DNA of 64,000 nucleotides, taken from assembly GCA_947566075.1 (NCBI GenBank), contig CANOIM010000001.1, positions 62,001 to 126,000 of the forward strand, given 5' to 3'. This DNA comes from an uncultured Eggerthellaceae bacterium (GTDB lineage Bacteria; Actinomycetota; Coriobacteriia; Coriobacteriales; Eggerthellaceae). The stretch's first letter is position 1. Every line of letters begins with the position of its first letter. Positions 31,349-39,820 of the stretch are shown piece after piece. A model generated the notes under the pieces. It made no database searches, was not told where the DNA came from, and worked only from the letters and a program-made list of their open reading frames with translations. The position numbers and the translations under genes are program-made.

Positions 31349-32406
31349 AGCTTCTTCTTTCGTGTGATGAGGTACAGGAAGAAAGGCGCTCCCACGAAGG
31401 CGGTGAGGATGCCGATGGGGATCTCTGCGGTGGTGGCCAGGCGCGCGATGTCATCCACCAGCAAGAGGAATCCCGCCCCCATGAGCATGGAGGCGGGAAT
31501 GAGCTTTCGGTAGTCAGCGCCTACCATCATGCGGCAGAGGTGGGGGATCACCAGGCCCACCCAACCGATCATGCCCGTGACGGATACGCAAGCGGCGGTG
31601 ATGAAGGTAGCGGCCAGGATGACCACGATGCGGATGGCCCGCGCATTCACGCCCATGGTGGAGGCCTCGTCATCGCCCATGGTGAGGATATTGATGCGCC
31701 AGCGCAGGGCGAAGAGGGCCGTGCAGCCTAGGAGCAGGATGGGGAACACCACAGCTACCTGGTCCATCTTCGCTCCCGTGAGGCTCCCCATGAGCCAGTA
31801 GGTGATGTCAGCCAGCTCATCGTTGTTAGGATCTGCTATGAGCTTCGTGTAGGAGACACCCGCTTGGAAGAGCGAGCTGACCATGACGCCTGCCAGCACC
31901 ACCACCATCATGTGGTTACCCTTCGCCCGTGAGCTGATGAGCAGCACCAAGAAGACAGTGAACAGCGCCATGAAGAAAGCGGAAACGGATACCAAGGCAC
32001 CAGTGAACCCGGCAAGGATGGCCAGGGCAGCCCCGAAGGCGGCTCCTTGGCTGGCGCCCAGGATGTCAGGCGAGACCAGCGGGTTCTGGAATGTGCCTTG
32101 ATAGGCAGCGCCCGCAACGGCCAGGCAGCAACCCACCATGAGGGCCAACAGGATGCGCGGCAAGCGCACGTTGAAGAACAGGGTGGCTTGCTGGCTGGTC
32201 CAAGTCTGGTCAAGGGGGACGATGCAGTCCACAAGCATAGCCACTGCCTCCAACGGGCTGATAGGGTAGCGTCCCAACATGAGGGATGCTGCCGTAAGGA
32301 GCACCATGGCCACCGCAAGAGCAGCGATGATGAGGTCAGCCCGACGGCTGTAGGAAGACTTTCGCTCACAGACAGGGGTCTCTATGGAGGAGGCTACCGT
32401 GGTCAC
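31345..32406 (-). CDS. Type II ABC importer permease (FecCD family)
   Basis: 353 residues with about ten membrane helices. FecCD motifs are clear: VRLPRILLALMVGCCLAVAG and GAAYQGTFQNPLVSPDILGA followed by SQGAAFGAAL, and the C-terminal GMIGWVGLVIPHLCRMMVGA with DYRKLIPAS. First gene of the operon (4-bp overlap with the ATPase). Upstream are AT-rich dyads (32447-32466). Together with the ATPase and lipoprotein it forms a BtuCDF-type importer. Confidence 0.9.
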   Translation of the reverse strand: MTTVASSIETPVCERKSSYSRRADLIIAALAVAMVLLTAASLMLGRYPISPLEAVAMLVDCIVPLDQTWTSQQATLFFNVRLPRILLALMVGCCLAVAGAAYQGTFQNPLVSPDILGASQGAAFGAALAILAGFTGALVSVSAFFMALFTVFLVLLISSRAKGNHMMVVVLAGVMVSSLFQAGVSYTKLIADPNNDELADITYWLMGSLTGAKMDQVAVVFPILLLGCTALFALRWRINILTMGDDEASTMGVNARAIRIVVILAATFITAACVSVTGMIGWVGLVIPHLCRMMVGADYRKLIPASMLMGAGFLLLVDDIARLATTAEIPIGILTAFVGAPFFLYLITRKKKL

Positions 32407-32446
32407 TGTATTATTCCTAACTATGGATAATATCCTTGGCTAGGTA

Positions 32447-32466
32447 TTATTCACGAGTGCGAATAA
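32447..32466. promoter_or_regulatory. Dyad TTATTC-N8-GAATAA upstream of the importer operon
   Basis: Exact 6-bp arms at 32447-32452 and 32461-32466, 41 nt before the permease start. Related words (GTATTATTCC, GGATAATATCC) lie between it and the start at 32408-32435. AT-rich clustered dyads suggest a metal-responsive operator. Confidence 0.45.
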
Positions 32467-32538
32467 ATAACAAGCTCAGGGTTCGGGAATATCCGTGAAC
32501 GGCGCATCACGCTCCGAAGTCATCTGATGCTGTGTTAG

Positions 32539-32560
32539 AATACTTTGATATCAAAGTATT
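32539..32560. promoter_or_regulatory. 22-bp perfect palindrome, candidate MarR operator
   Basis: AATACTTTGAT is followed directly by its exact reverse complement ATCAAAGTATT. The core TTTGATATCAAA is a common MarR/OhrR-type word. It lies 48 nt upstream of the ATP-grasp start, and the third gene of that operon encodes a MarR protein, so end-gene autoregulation is likely. Confidence 0.65.
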
Positions 32561-32608
32561 AACGGGTAGGAGCCGATGAGAGGAGGGGAAGTGGGACAGG
32601 AGCGCGAT

Positions 32609-33514
32609 ATGTACGCCATAGGCGTGCTCTATGAATCAGACGAGTGGTCTGACCACAAGCTGGCAGCTGAGCTCCAGCACGCTTTAGCGGCGCGTCCCTC
32701 GGGCGCTGACTGGCAGGTGCGCCTCATCAACATGGAACAGCCGGATTGTTTGGAACAGGCACTAGCCTGCCGTATGCTGGTGAGCCGCATCTTCGCCAGC
32801 GCCCAGTTCCGTGGTCACGGCGCTTCGCTGGAACGCATGGAGCAGCTCATCAGCTCAGCAGAGAGCGCGGGCATCCCCTTGATCAATCCCGGCTTTGCCC
32901 ATCGCTTCGAAGTGAACAAGCGTGCAGCTACCGAGGCGCTTGCTCGGGTGGGGCTCTGCACACCCACGGTCTATGGTTGCGGATGGCCTGAAGAGCTGGC
33001 ATCTGCGGCTCTGGCGTTCCCCGCTGTCATCAAGCCCAACTGCGGGGGCCGCACCACGTGTACCGCCATCGTGCACAACGCTGTCGAACGCGACGCGTTC
33101 CTGAGCGCCGCCCCGGCCATCTCGTTCATCGCCGAGGAATACATAGAACCGGAATACGGCTTCATCACGCGGGCCGAGGTGGTGGGTGGAGCGGTGGCGT
33201 TGGTGGTGAGGCGCAGCATAGCGCCGAGCGGCCTTTCGGCCTATCACTTGGGTTCCACCTATGAGCTCTATGACGATGTGCCCGCTTCCTTACAAGCCGA
33301 AGTGCTCACCGCTGCTCAGACGTTGGGGTTCAGCTTCGGCAGCTTTGATGTCATAGAAACAGCACGCGGCAACTTCTTCATAGACGCCAACAGCGTGTCC
33401 AACGTGTCAGAGGATTGCACTGAGACGTTCGGCATGGATCTGATGGCTGAATACGCCAAGGCCATCACAGAACAGATAGGAGGAAAGGATGCTCTCGATC
33501 AAAGAGGTCTATGA
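32609..33514 (+). CDS. ATP-grasp domain protein
   Basis: 301 residues from ATG 32609 (AGGAG upstream, matching the usual MxxIGVLY start); ATG 32576 also has AGGAG and would add 11 residues. ATP-grasp features: FEVNKRAATEALARVGLCTP (substrate/hinge), FPAVIKPNCGGRTTCTAIV (nucleotide loop with the conserved Lys), FIAEEYIEPEYGFITRAEVV, and FGSFDVIETARGNFFIDANS with the metal-binding Asp and Asn. The family ligates a carboxylate to an amine or thiol. The FMN-ferredoxin gene overlaps by 26 bp. Substrate unknown. Confidence 0.8.
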   Translation: MYAIGVLYESDEWSDHKLAAELQHALAARPSGADWQVRLINMEQPDCLEQALACRMLVSRIFASAQFRGHGASLERMEQLISSAESAGIPLINPGFAHRFEVNKRAATEALARVGLCTPTVYGCGWPEELASAALAFPAVIKPNCGGRTTCTAIVHNAVERDAFLSAAPAISFIAEEYIEPEYGFITRAEVVGGAVALVVRRSIAPSGLSAYHLGSTYELYDDVPASLQAEVLTAAQTLGFSFGSFDVIETARGNFFIDANSVSNVSEDCTETFGMDLMAEYAKAITEQIGGKDALDQRGL

Positions 33515-34169
33515 CCTGTTCGACGCGGTGGGTTGCTGTAGCTTCGCCACACTGGACGGCAACGGCGGGGTGGATTCGCGCATCGCTCACTTCTTCGCTT
33601 GGGATGAGGAAGGGCTCTACCTGCGCACCATGACCGGCAAGCCGTTCTTCCGCCAGATGATGGAAGGCGGTCATCTGAGCGTTTGCGGTGAGAGGACCGA
33701 AGCGCTCTGCCAGTGGGACGATGACAACATGCCCCACTTCCAACCCGGCTACATGGTGCGCGTGAGCGGTCAGGTGCGTCTTTTGACCCAGGCCGAGGTG
33801 GATGCGAAAGCGGCAGCGAACCCGCAGTTCAACGTGGCCATCTATGACATCAACAAGTACCCTGAGACCGTGGTGTTGGTGCTGCAGAGCGCCTGGGGCG
33901 AGCTGTATGACTACGATTTCAACAAGGTGCACCGGGATCACAAGATCCTGCGTGAGCGGTTCGCTTGGGGTGGTGCCGAATTCGCAGCTCCGGGGTTCCA
34001 TATCACCGATGACTGCATCGGTTGCGGCGCTTGCGCCGAGGCTTGCACTCATGCGGCTATCGTGGCGGGAGAGCCCTATGTCATCCTGGGTGAGCGCTGC
34101 GATGAATGTGGCAACTGTCACCACGTGTGCCCCACGGGGGCTGTGGTGGAAAAGGGGTTGCCGCAATGA
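33489..34169 (+). CDS. Pyridoxamine-phosphate-oxidase-like flavoprotein fused to 2[4Fe-4S] ferredoxin
   Basis: 226 residues; GGAGGAAAG precedes ATG 33489. Residues 1-155 form a split-barrel FMN domain (IKEVYDLFDAVGCCSFATLD; TGKPFFRQMMEGGHLSVCGE). Residues 170-220 carry two cluster motifs: Cys176, 179, 182, 186 and Cys204, 207, 210, 214. Such fusions move electrons between ferredoxin and FMN in the cytosol. It overlaps the ATP-grasp gene by 26 bp and the marR by 4 bp. Substrate unknown; reduction of an acylated aromatic or nitro compound would fit the family but is a guess. Confidence 0.85.
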   Translation: MLSIKEVYDLFDAVGCCSFATLDGNGGVDSRIAHFFAWDEEGLYLRTMTGKPFFRQMMEGGHLSVCGERTEALCQWDDDNMPHFQPGYMVRVSGQVRLLTQAEVDAKAAANPQFNVAIYDINKYPETVVLVLQSAWGELYDYDFNKVHRDHKILRERFAWGGAEFAAPGFHITDDCIGCGACAEACTHAAIVAGEPYVILGERCDECGNCHHVCPTGAVVEKGLPQ

Positions 34170-34639
34170 GCATGGGGGCGATGAGCGCTGATGCGCAAGG
34201 CTTCGTCAGCAGCCTCTCGCGAACCTTGCGTGAGGCCAACCGGTTCATCGTAGAGAAGATGACTGAACGCGGCATGGAGGGGCTGGTGTCATCCCATGGT
34301 GACATCCTGGTGGCGCTGTTCGACGGCCAGCCGCTATCCATGCAGGAGCTTGCTGCGCGCATCCACCGAGACCCGTCCACAGTGACCGCCTTGGTCAAGC
34401 GCCTGGTGAAAGAGGGCTATGCCCATACTGAACGCAGCGCGGCTGACCATCGGGTGGTGGAGGTCCTGCTCACGAAGAAGGGTGAGGCGCTCCGCGGTGA
34501 TTTCGATGCTATCTCGAAGGAGCTGCTAGCGGTGCAGATGCAGAACGTGGATGAAGGAGAACTGCATACTGCCTGCGCAGTGCTCCGTCAAGTGCAGCAG
34601 AATCTTGTCACGGCCGTTCAAGGCGCAACAACAGATTAG
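34166..34639 (+). CDS. MarR-family regulator
   Basis: 157 residues from the ATG at 34166 (ATGA overlap). The helix-turn-helix is QPLSMQELAARIHRDPSTVT followed by ALVKRLVKEGYAHTERSAAD and HRVVEVLLTKKGE. It is the last gene of the ATP-grasp/FMN-ferredoxin operon, whose promoter carries a 22-bp palindrome of MarR type, so it probably represses its own operon. No conserved redox Cys is present, which argues against OhrR-like peroxide sensing. Confidence 0.87.
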   Translation: MSMGAMSADAQGFVSSLSRTLREANRFIVEKMTERGMEGLVSSHGDILVALFDGQPLSMQELAARIHRDPSTVTALVKRLVKEGYAHTERSAADHRVVEVLLTKKGEALRGDFDAISKELLAVQMQNVDEGELHTACAVLRQVQQNLVTAVQGATTD

Positions 34640-34667
34640 AATAGCAACCGAAGAGAAGGAGATGGCA

Positions 34668-35540
34668 ATGATCGAACGCGCACGTACATCCACGAGGTTC
34701 TTCAGCGCTGCCTTAGCGGCCCTCGCTCTGGTGGCTTTGGTGGTTCTGGCGGGCTGCAGCAGTCAGAGCGCAGGCTCATCCAACGCCGCTACAAGCTCTT
34801 CTGAGGCTGAGAAGCCCACGCTCACCGTAGCCATGGAACTGGCCTATCCGCCCTTCGAAACGAAGGATGACGCTGGCAATCCTGAAGGCATCGCGGTGGA
34901 TTTCATGCAGGATTTCGCTGACCAGTATGGCTATGACCTGGTGGTGGAGAACACCGCCTGGGACGGGCTCATCCCGTCATTGCAGACAGATAAGGCTGAT
35001 TGCGTCATCAGCTCCATGACCATCACCGATGAACGCGCCCAAGTGGTGGATTTCTCAGACCCTTACGCCATGGCTCAGCTGGCCATCCTGGCCAATGCGG
35101 ATTCAGGTATCGAAGAGGCGACTGACTTGAACCAGCCGGGCAAGAAGGTGGCCGTGAAGACCGGCTCCACGGGTGATGTGTACGCCACGAAGAATCTGAC
35201 CGAAGCAGAGATCGTGCGCCTGGCTGATGAGAGCGCCTGCGTGACCGAGGTGGTGCAGGGCAAGGCCGATGGCTTCCTCTACGACCAGCTGACCATCTAT
35301 CGCAATAACCTGGCGAACCCAGATACCACCACTGCTGTATTCATCCCCTTCCAAGACCCAGAGGCCTGGGGCATTGCCGTGAAGAAAGGCAACACGGAGC
35401 TGCTGGACCAGCTGAACCAGTTCATCGCCCAGTCCAAGTCAGATGGAGAATTCGATCGTCTGACCGAGAAGTACCTGGCCGAGGAGAAGAAGGCCTTCGA
35501 CGAGCATAGCTTCAAGTGGTTCTTCGACTTCGAGGACTAG
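34668..35540 (+). CDS. Amino-acid-type ABC transporter substrate-binding lipoprotein
   Basis: 290 residues from ATG 34668, 6 nt after AAGGAG. Basic N-terminus, hydrophobic helix and lipobox VLAGC. The mature part (LTVAMELAYPPFETKDDAGN, then PEGIAVDFMQDFADQYGYDL, ISSMTITDERAQVVDFSDPY) is the polar amino acid family. The Asp/Arg contact positions of the SBP_bac_3 domain are present as TDERAQVVDFSDPY. Followed by its permease gene after 17 bp. No ATPase gene lies next to them, so an ATPase must come from elsewhere in the genome. Confidence 0.88.
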   Translation: MIERARTSTRFFSAALAALALVALVVLAGCSSQSAGSSNAATSSSEAEKPTLTVAMELAYPPFETKDDAGNPEGIAVDFMQDFADQYGYDLVVENTAWDGLIPSLQTDKADCVISSMTITDERAQVVDFSDPYAMAQLAILANADSGIEEATDLNQPGKKVAVKTGSTGDVYATKNLTEAEIVRLADESACVTEVVQGKADGFLYDQLTIYRNNLANPDTTTAVFIPFQDPEAWGIAVKKGNTELLDQLNQFIAQSKSDGEFDRLTEKYLAEEKKAFDEHSFKWFFDFED

Positions 35541-35557
35541 GGGAGGGCCGGTAGCGC

Positions 35558-36358
35558 GTGGCTTCCCAGGGCAACCCCTTCGCCCGTATGTTCGTGGCGC
35601 CGCCGAATGAGCCGGTGGCGCCACTGAAGCGCGCGCTGAACTATCTATTCGTGTGCATCCTCGTGGTGGCTGTAGGGGCGGCGTCGCTCTCGACAGCAGG
35701 CATCGCGCTCAACTTCGATTTCGTTGCCCAGTATGAACAGCGCATCATCGATGGGTTCCTCATGACGCTTTGGCTTTCTGGGGCCAGCCTGGTGGGTTCT
35801 ATGGTCATAGGGGTGCCCGTGGCCCTGGGGCGCAATGCGCGCTTCCTTCCCGTGCGCTATCTCTGTGACTTGTACGTGAAGATCATCCGGGGCACGCCGC
35901 TCATCGCCCAGGTCTATTTCTTCTACTACATCATCGGCACGGCCTGGGGCATTGATAACAAGGTGGCAGCTGGCATCATCATCCTGTCCATCTTCGCTGG
36001 CGCCTATATCGCTGAGATCGTGCGAGCTGGGTACGAATCGCTGCCCGTAGGGCCACTAGAGGCAGCCCGGGCATTGGGGCTCACGCGCATCCAGACGGCA
36101 GTGCATGTGGCACTGCCTCAGATGGTCACCCATACGCTACCGGCGCTGACCGGGCAGTTCGCCAGCATCATCAAGGATTCATCACTCTTGTCCGTCATCG
36201 CGGTGATAGAGCTGACCCAGACCATGCGTGAGATCAGCGCCACGAACTACAACTTCTTCGGCTGCTTCTTGCTGTTGGGTGTGTTGTATCTGTGTCTGAC
36301 GCTGCCGGTCATGTTCGTGAGCCGCTCCTTTGAGAGGCGCTTAGCTTACAAGAGCTAG
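35558..36358 (+). CDS. Amino-acid ABC transporter permease (HisM/GlnP type)
   Basis: 266 residues from the GTG at 35558 with GGGAGGG upstream. Five or six helices; the coupling loop LPVGPLEAARALGLTRIQTA carries the EAA motif. Early FLMTLWLSGASLVGSMVIGV and IIRGTPLIAQVYFFYY are typical of polar amino acid permeases. The N-terminus of about 30 residues is cytosolic. It pairs with the lipoprotein upstream; the ATPase is missing from the cluster. Ends 80 bp before murB. Confidence 0.88.
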   Translation: MASQGNPFARMFVAPPNEPVAPLKRALNYLFVCILVVAVGAASLSTAGIALNFDFVAQYEQRIIDGFLMTLWLSGASLVGSMVIGVPVALGRNARFLPVRYLCDLYVKIIRGTPLIAQVYFFYYIIGTAWGIDNKVAAGIIILSIFAGAYIAEIVRAGYESLPVGPLEAARALGLTRIQTAVHVALPQMVTHTLPALTGQFASIIKDSSLLSVIAVIELTQTMREISATNYNFFGCFLLLGVLYLCLTLPVMFVSRSFERRLAYKS

Positions 36359-36438
36359 AGGCTCAGAGGCTGCCGGGGCAGGGGTGCTCTGATCGTGTTC
36401 TATGGTAGCCTGTTCCCAAAGCGCTGAAAGGAGCCGCT

Positions 36439-37398
36439 TTGGCCGTCCATGACTCGTTCTCTCAACAGCTGTGCGCCCTTCTGAAGGAAGGTTCCCTGCA
36501 GGGGGAGGAGCCGCTCAGTCAGCACACCACGTTCCAGATAGGCGGTCCCGCTCAATGGCTCGTGACCCCTTGCGCGGAAGATGAGGTGCTGGGAGTAGCT
36601 GCGCTCTGCCATCAGGAGGGCATGCCCTTGCACGTGCTGGGTTCGGGTTCCAATGTGCTGGTGGCCGATGAGGGCGTTCGGGGCGTGGTGCTCAAACTGG
36701 CAGAGGGTTTTGCCGAAGTCACGTTGGGCGAAGATGGCTGCATCCAGGCTCAGGCGGGTGCAGCCAATGAGCACATTGCTGCGGTGGCCCAGCAGGCTGG
36801 CTTGGCGGGCTTCGAATTCGCCAGCGGCATCCCGGGCACCATCGGAGGAGCGGCTGTTATGAATGCGGGCGCCTATGGAGGCCAGCTCTCTGACGTGGCC
36901 CAGTGGGTGCGCTGCCTCACCCCTAAGGGAGAGGTTCGTCGCATCTCGGCTGAGGAGGCCCACTGGGGGTACAGGCAAAGCCTCATGATGGAGGAGGGCT
37001 ACCTGGTGCTGGAGGTGGGGCTAAACTTGACCCCAGACGATCCAGCTGCCATCCAGGAGCGCATGGATGACCTGCGTCAGCGCCGGGAGGAGAAGCAGCC
37101 CCTAGACATGCCCTCGGCGGGTTCCACTTTCAAGCGGCCTGAGGGTCATTTCGCCGGAAAGCTCATCCAAGACGCGGGGATGCAGGGTTGCCGCATCGGC
37201 GGGGCTCAGGTATCTTCCAAGCACGCAGGCTTCATCGTGAACTGCGGTGGTGCCACGGCTCAGGATGTTCGGCAGCTCATCCAGGCTGTGCAAGAGCGCG
37301 TGCGCACCGATGCGGGCATCCTACTGGAACCGGAGGTTCGCCAGTGGGGTTTCCCTCCGGCTAGCAGGGTCTGCCCGAACCTCTCTTCGGCTTCGTGA
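36439..37398 (+). CDS. murB: UDP-N-acetylenolpyruvoylglucosamine reductase
   Basis: 319 residues from a TTG at 36439 with AAAGGAG upstream. Type II MurB: TTFQIGGPAQWLVTPC and VLGSGSNVLVADEG bind FAD, ASGIPGTIGGAAVMNAGAYG contains the core, GYRQSLM, AGSTFKRPEGHFAGKLIQDA has the catalytic Ser (GST), and the late Glu lies in GILLEPEVRQWG. It makes UDP-MurNAc in peptidoglycan synthesis. The last residues after EPEVRQWG (FPPASRVCPNLSSAS) are an extension that looks atypical. Confidence 0.92.
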   Translation: MAVHDSFSQQLCALLKEGSLQGEEPLSQHTTFQIGGPAQWLVTPCAEDEVLGVAALCHQEGMPLHVLGSGSNVLVADEGVRGVVLKLAEGFAEVTLGEDGCIQAQAGAANEHIAAVAQQAGLAGFEFASGIPGTIGGAAVMNAGAYGGQLSDVAQWVRCLTPKGEVRRISAEEAHWGYRQSLMMEEGYLVLEVGLNLTPDDPAAIQERMDDLRQRREEKQPLDMPSAGSTFKRPEGHFAGKLIQDAGMQGCRIGGAQVSSKHAGFIVNCGGATAQDVRQLIQAVQERVRTDAGILLEPEVRQWGFPPASRVCPNLSSAS

Positions 37399-37549
37399 TG
37401 CCTAAGATGCTCGCTTTGACTGGCTACATCTCTTCGGCACCCTCTTTCCATCTTACGGCTTCGCTAACGAAGGGTGAGCGGTGACCGCTGGCTTGCCCTC
37501 CGGTGCTAGACTTGCCGCGATCAGAAGCGGTAAGGGAGGCAGGTACATC

Positions 37550-38506
37550 ATGGCTGTGGGGATCAAGGGCAGGAAGGTGGCCATCATCGGCTGCGGGTTC
37601 GTGGGTGCCACTACCGCATTCGCGCTCATGGAATCCGGGCTGTTCTCAGAGATGGTGCTCATCGACGTTGACCATGACCGTGCCGAAGGGGAGGCATTGG
37701 ATATCTCCCATGGCCTCGCTTTCGCCAGACCTATGGATATCCACGCGGGTGACTATGGGGATATAGCTGATGCTGATGTGGTCATCGTGACCGCCGGGGC
37801 CGCTCAAAAGCCGGGGGAGAGCAGGCTTGATCTGGTCAACAAGAACGTGGCCATCTTCCAAGGCATCATGGCTCAGATCTGCGAAAGCGGATTCGCGGGC
37901 ATCCTGTTGATCGTGTCCAATCCTGTGGATGTGCTGACCCATGTATCCATCCAGCTCTCTGGCTTGCCGGAAAGCCGCGTGATGGGCTCGGGCACCGTGC
38001 TAGACACCGGCCGCCTGAAGCAGATCATCAGCGAACGCTTGGGCGTTGACCCGCGCAACGTCCATGTGCGCATCCTGGGAGAACATGGTGATTCTGAGCT
38101 CATCGCTTGGTCCAGCGCTCACGTGGCAGGCATCCCTCTGGAGGACTTCTTCAATATGAGGAATGCGGGTTCCTATGAGGAGTTCCGCAGGGAAGTCACG
38201 GATATGGTGCGCAACTCAGCCTATGAGATCATCGAAAAGAAGAAAGCCACCTATTTCGGCATAGCCATGGCCACTAAGCGCATCTGCGAATGCATCGTGC
38301 GGGATGAGAAATCCGTGCTATCTGTCTCCAATTCCTTGCAAGGGGAGTACGGCCTTGAAGGGGTGGCGCTCTCAACCCCGTGCGTGATAGGGTCTGACGG
38401 CATAGAGGTGCGCATGCCGCCTGCGCTCAACTATAAGGAGCAGGCGCAGCTCAAGAGCTCTGCCGCTCAGCTCAAAGAGGTCATCGCCCAGCTGGAACTG
38501 GCCTGA
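37550..38506 (+). CDS. ldh: L-lactate dehydrogenase
   Basis: 318 residues from ATG 37550 with AGGGAGG upstream. GCGFVGA (14-20) and Asp39 bind NAD; Gln86 in AAQKPGESR marks lactate rather than malate specificity; Arg155, and His179 in GEHGDSE are catalytic. It reduces pyruvate to L-lactate, regenerating NAD. Alone in the genome context between murB and a membrane protein. One of the few energy-metabolism genes here; it indicates a fermentative side to the metabolism. Confidence 0.92.
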   Translation: MAVGIKGRKVAIIGCGFVGATTAFALMESGLFSEMVLIDVDHDRAEGEALDISHGLAFARPMDIHAGDYGDIADADVVIVTAGAAQKPGESRLDLVNKNVAIFQGIMAQICESGFAGILLIVSNPVDVLTHVSIQLSGLPESRVMGSGTVLDTGRLKQIISERLGVDPRNVHVRILGEHGDSELIAWSSAHVAGIPLEDFFNMRNAGSYEEFRREVTDMVRNSAYEIIEKKKATYFGIAMATKRICECIVRDEKSVLSVSNSLQGEYGLEGVALSTPCVIGSDGIEVRMPPALNYKEQAQLKSSAAQLKEVIAQLELA

Positions 38507-38534
38507 CGGCAGTGAAGATGAGACGGGAAGGCCG

Positions 38535-39422
38535 ATGACGCAAGCCCCCACAGATAGATCACCTCGAGATGAGAACGCGAAGAAGCAGCGCCTCTTCAGC
38601 GATATCTCAGCCACTCAGATGATAGCCACGGCCTTGGCTTCGGTGACCTCTGTGCTGCTGGCCTCCTACATCGGCATCGCTGGCTCCCTCATCGGCGTGG
38701 CAGTAGCCTCCATCGTATCCACCTTGGCTGCCTCTCTCTACAAACGGTTCATCTCGGTCTCTGCTGACAAGATCAAGCAACTTCCCGTCATCACGGAACC
38801 GGATAAGACGCTGGCTGATATCCTGCCGGGCCATCAAAAGGATGGCGAAGGGGTCACAGACGAAGCGGCGAAGAGCGAAGACATCAAGGATGAAGACGCC
38901 AAGGTAGAAGGAGCCGGTGAGCCCGAGGTCCTTCCGAAGGCTCAGCCTGAAGAGCATGAGGAAACGGCTCCAAAGGAAGATGAAGAGGCCACCCTTGCCC
39001 ATCAGAAGCGGATGATCCGTGGCTTGGTGATCGTCTGCATCGTGTCTGCTCTTCTGACGGCGGCTGCTACGGGAGCGGTGATCTACTTCGCCACAGCAGG
39101 GGAGGGCATCGGCACGAAGCCTGACCCTATCACCTTCGTTTCGCGTTCTGCTTCGGAGAGCGGAACCAGTGCTGCTTCTCAAACCCCAGCAGAGGATGCC
39201 AGTGAAGGGGACAGCACATCTTCGGCCAGCTCCGCTTCCTCCTCCGCTTCCTCTTCCAGTGCTAGCTCATCTTCTGGTTCAGAGGATGCATCTGGTTCCT
39301 CTGACAGCTCCAGCGCTAGCTCGTCTTCAGCCAGCTCCTCCTCAGCAGCTTCGTCTTCCTCGGCTGTGAAAGGGTCAGGGGATCTGCCGGGTGAGGGCAC
39401 ATCAGGGGCTGCTCATTCGTAA
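38535..39422 (+). CDS. Membrane protein with acidic middle and Ser-rich C-terminal domain
   Basis: 295 residues. Hydrophobic segments at about 30-65 and 165-190 frame a long acidic linker (DGEGVTDEAAKSEDIKDEDA). The outer C-terminal part, about residues 210-285, is almost only Ser, Ala, Gly, Asp and Glu (39180-39370), resembling wall-spanning linkers. No enzyme motif. Probably an envelope-anchored protein. It overlaps the XRE gene by 10 bp at convergent ends. Low-complexity DNA makes it prone to length variation. Confidence 0.75.
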   Translation: MTQAPTDRSPRDENAKKQRLFSDISATQMIATALASVTSVLLASYIGIAGSLIGVAVASIVSTLAASLYKRFISVSADKIKQLPVITEPDKTLADILPGHQKDGEGVTDEAAKSEDIKDEDAKVEGAGEPEVLPKAQPEEHEETAPKEDEEATLAHQKRMIRGLVIVCIVSALLTAAATGAVIYFATAGEGIGTKPDPITFVSRSASESGTSAASQTPAEDASEGDSTSSASSASSSASSSSASSSSGSEDASGSSDSSSASSSSASSSSAASSSSAVKGSGDLPGEGTSGAAHS

Positions 39423-39688
39423 GGGACGGTGAAGAGGTCTGTGAAGCGTACGCCCAGGGCCTTCGCTATCCTGACCATGATCGAAAGCTGCAGGTTCGAT
39501 TCCCCGCGCTCTATCTTGTAGAGCGTCGGCCTTGAGATCCCTGCCATGGCGCAGAGTTTCGTCTTCGAAAGCCCTTGGAGCTCACGAAGGTATTCCACAT
39601 TCATGCCGAAGAGAACGGCCTCTTCCAGGGGATAGAACGGGTAATCCCGCCCCTGGGTGGCTGTTGCTTCTTTCATGATATGCGTCAT
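39413..39688 (-). CDS. XRE-family helix-turn-helix protein
   Basis: 91 residues; starts at 39688 or at 39676 (MKEATATQG). The Cro/CI helix-turn-helix is VEYLRELQGLSKTKLCAMAG and ISRPTLYKIERGESNLQLSI. There is no effector domain. A perfect 8-bp dyad lies 18 nt upstream and is the likely operator. It points away from the small acidic protein gene upstream, both on the minus strand. Confidence 0.82.
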   Translation of the reverse strand: MTHIMKEATATQGRDYPFYPLEEAVLFGMNVEYLRELQGLSKTKLCAMAGISRPTLYKIERGESNLQLSIMVRIAKALGVRFTDLFTVPYE

Positions 39689-39706
39689 AAGAGAAGCGTA
39701 AAACTA

Positions 39707-39728
39707 GGCTTACAGGCTCATGTAAGCC
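39707..39728. promoter_or_regulatory. Dyad GGCTTACA-N6-TGTAAGCC, XRE operator candidate
   Basis: Perfect 8-bp arms with 6-nt spacing immediately upstream of the XRE gene, with TTACG half words nearby. The geometry suits a Cro/CI dimer. Confidence 0.6.
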
Positions 39729-39745
39729 GTCATTTACGAACAAGG

Positions 39746-39786
39746 AAAAAAAGAAGAGAGGGATGGGCTTTCGACCATCCCTCTCT
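39746..39786 (-). terminator. Strong intrinsic terminator of the small acidic protein gene
   Basis: Twelve perfect pairs (39755-39766 with 39775-39786) and an 8-nt loop are followed on the minus strand by CTTC and seven T residues (39752-39746). Confidence 0.85.
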
Positions 39787-39820
39787 GCTGTGCAAGCTAT
39801 CTCAGCTCGCGATCTTCGGG

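Noticed and set aside
39180..39370. Repetitive TCTTC/AGC-rich DNA that could pass for a repeat array
   Set aside because: It encodes the Ser/Ala-rich C-terminal part of the membrane protein at 38535; there are no spacers or palindromic units, so it is not CRISPR.
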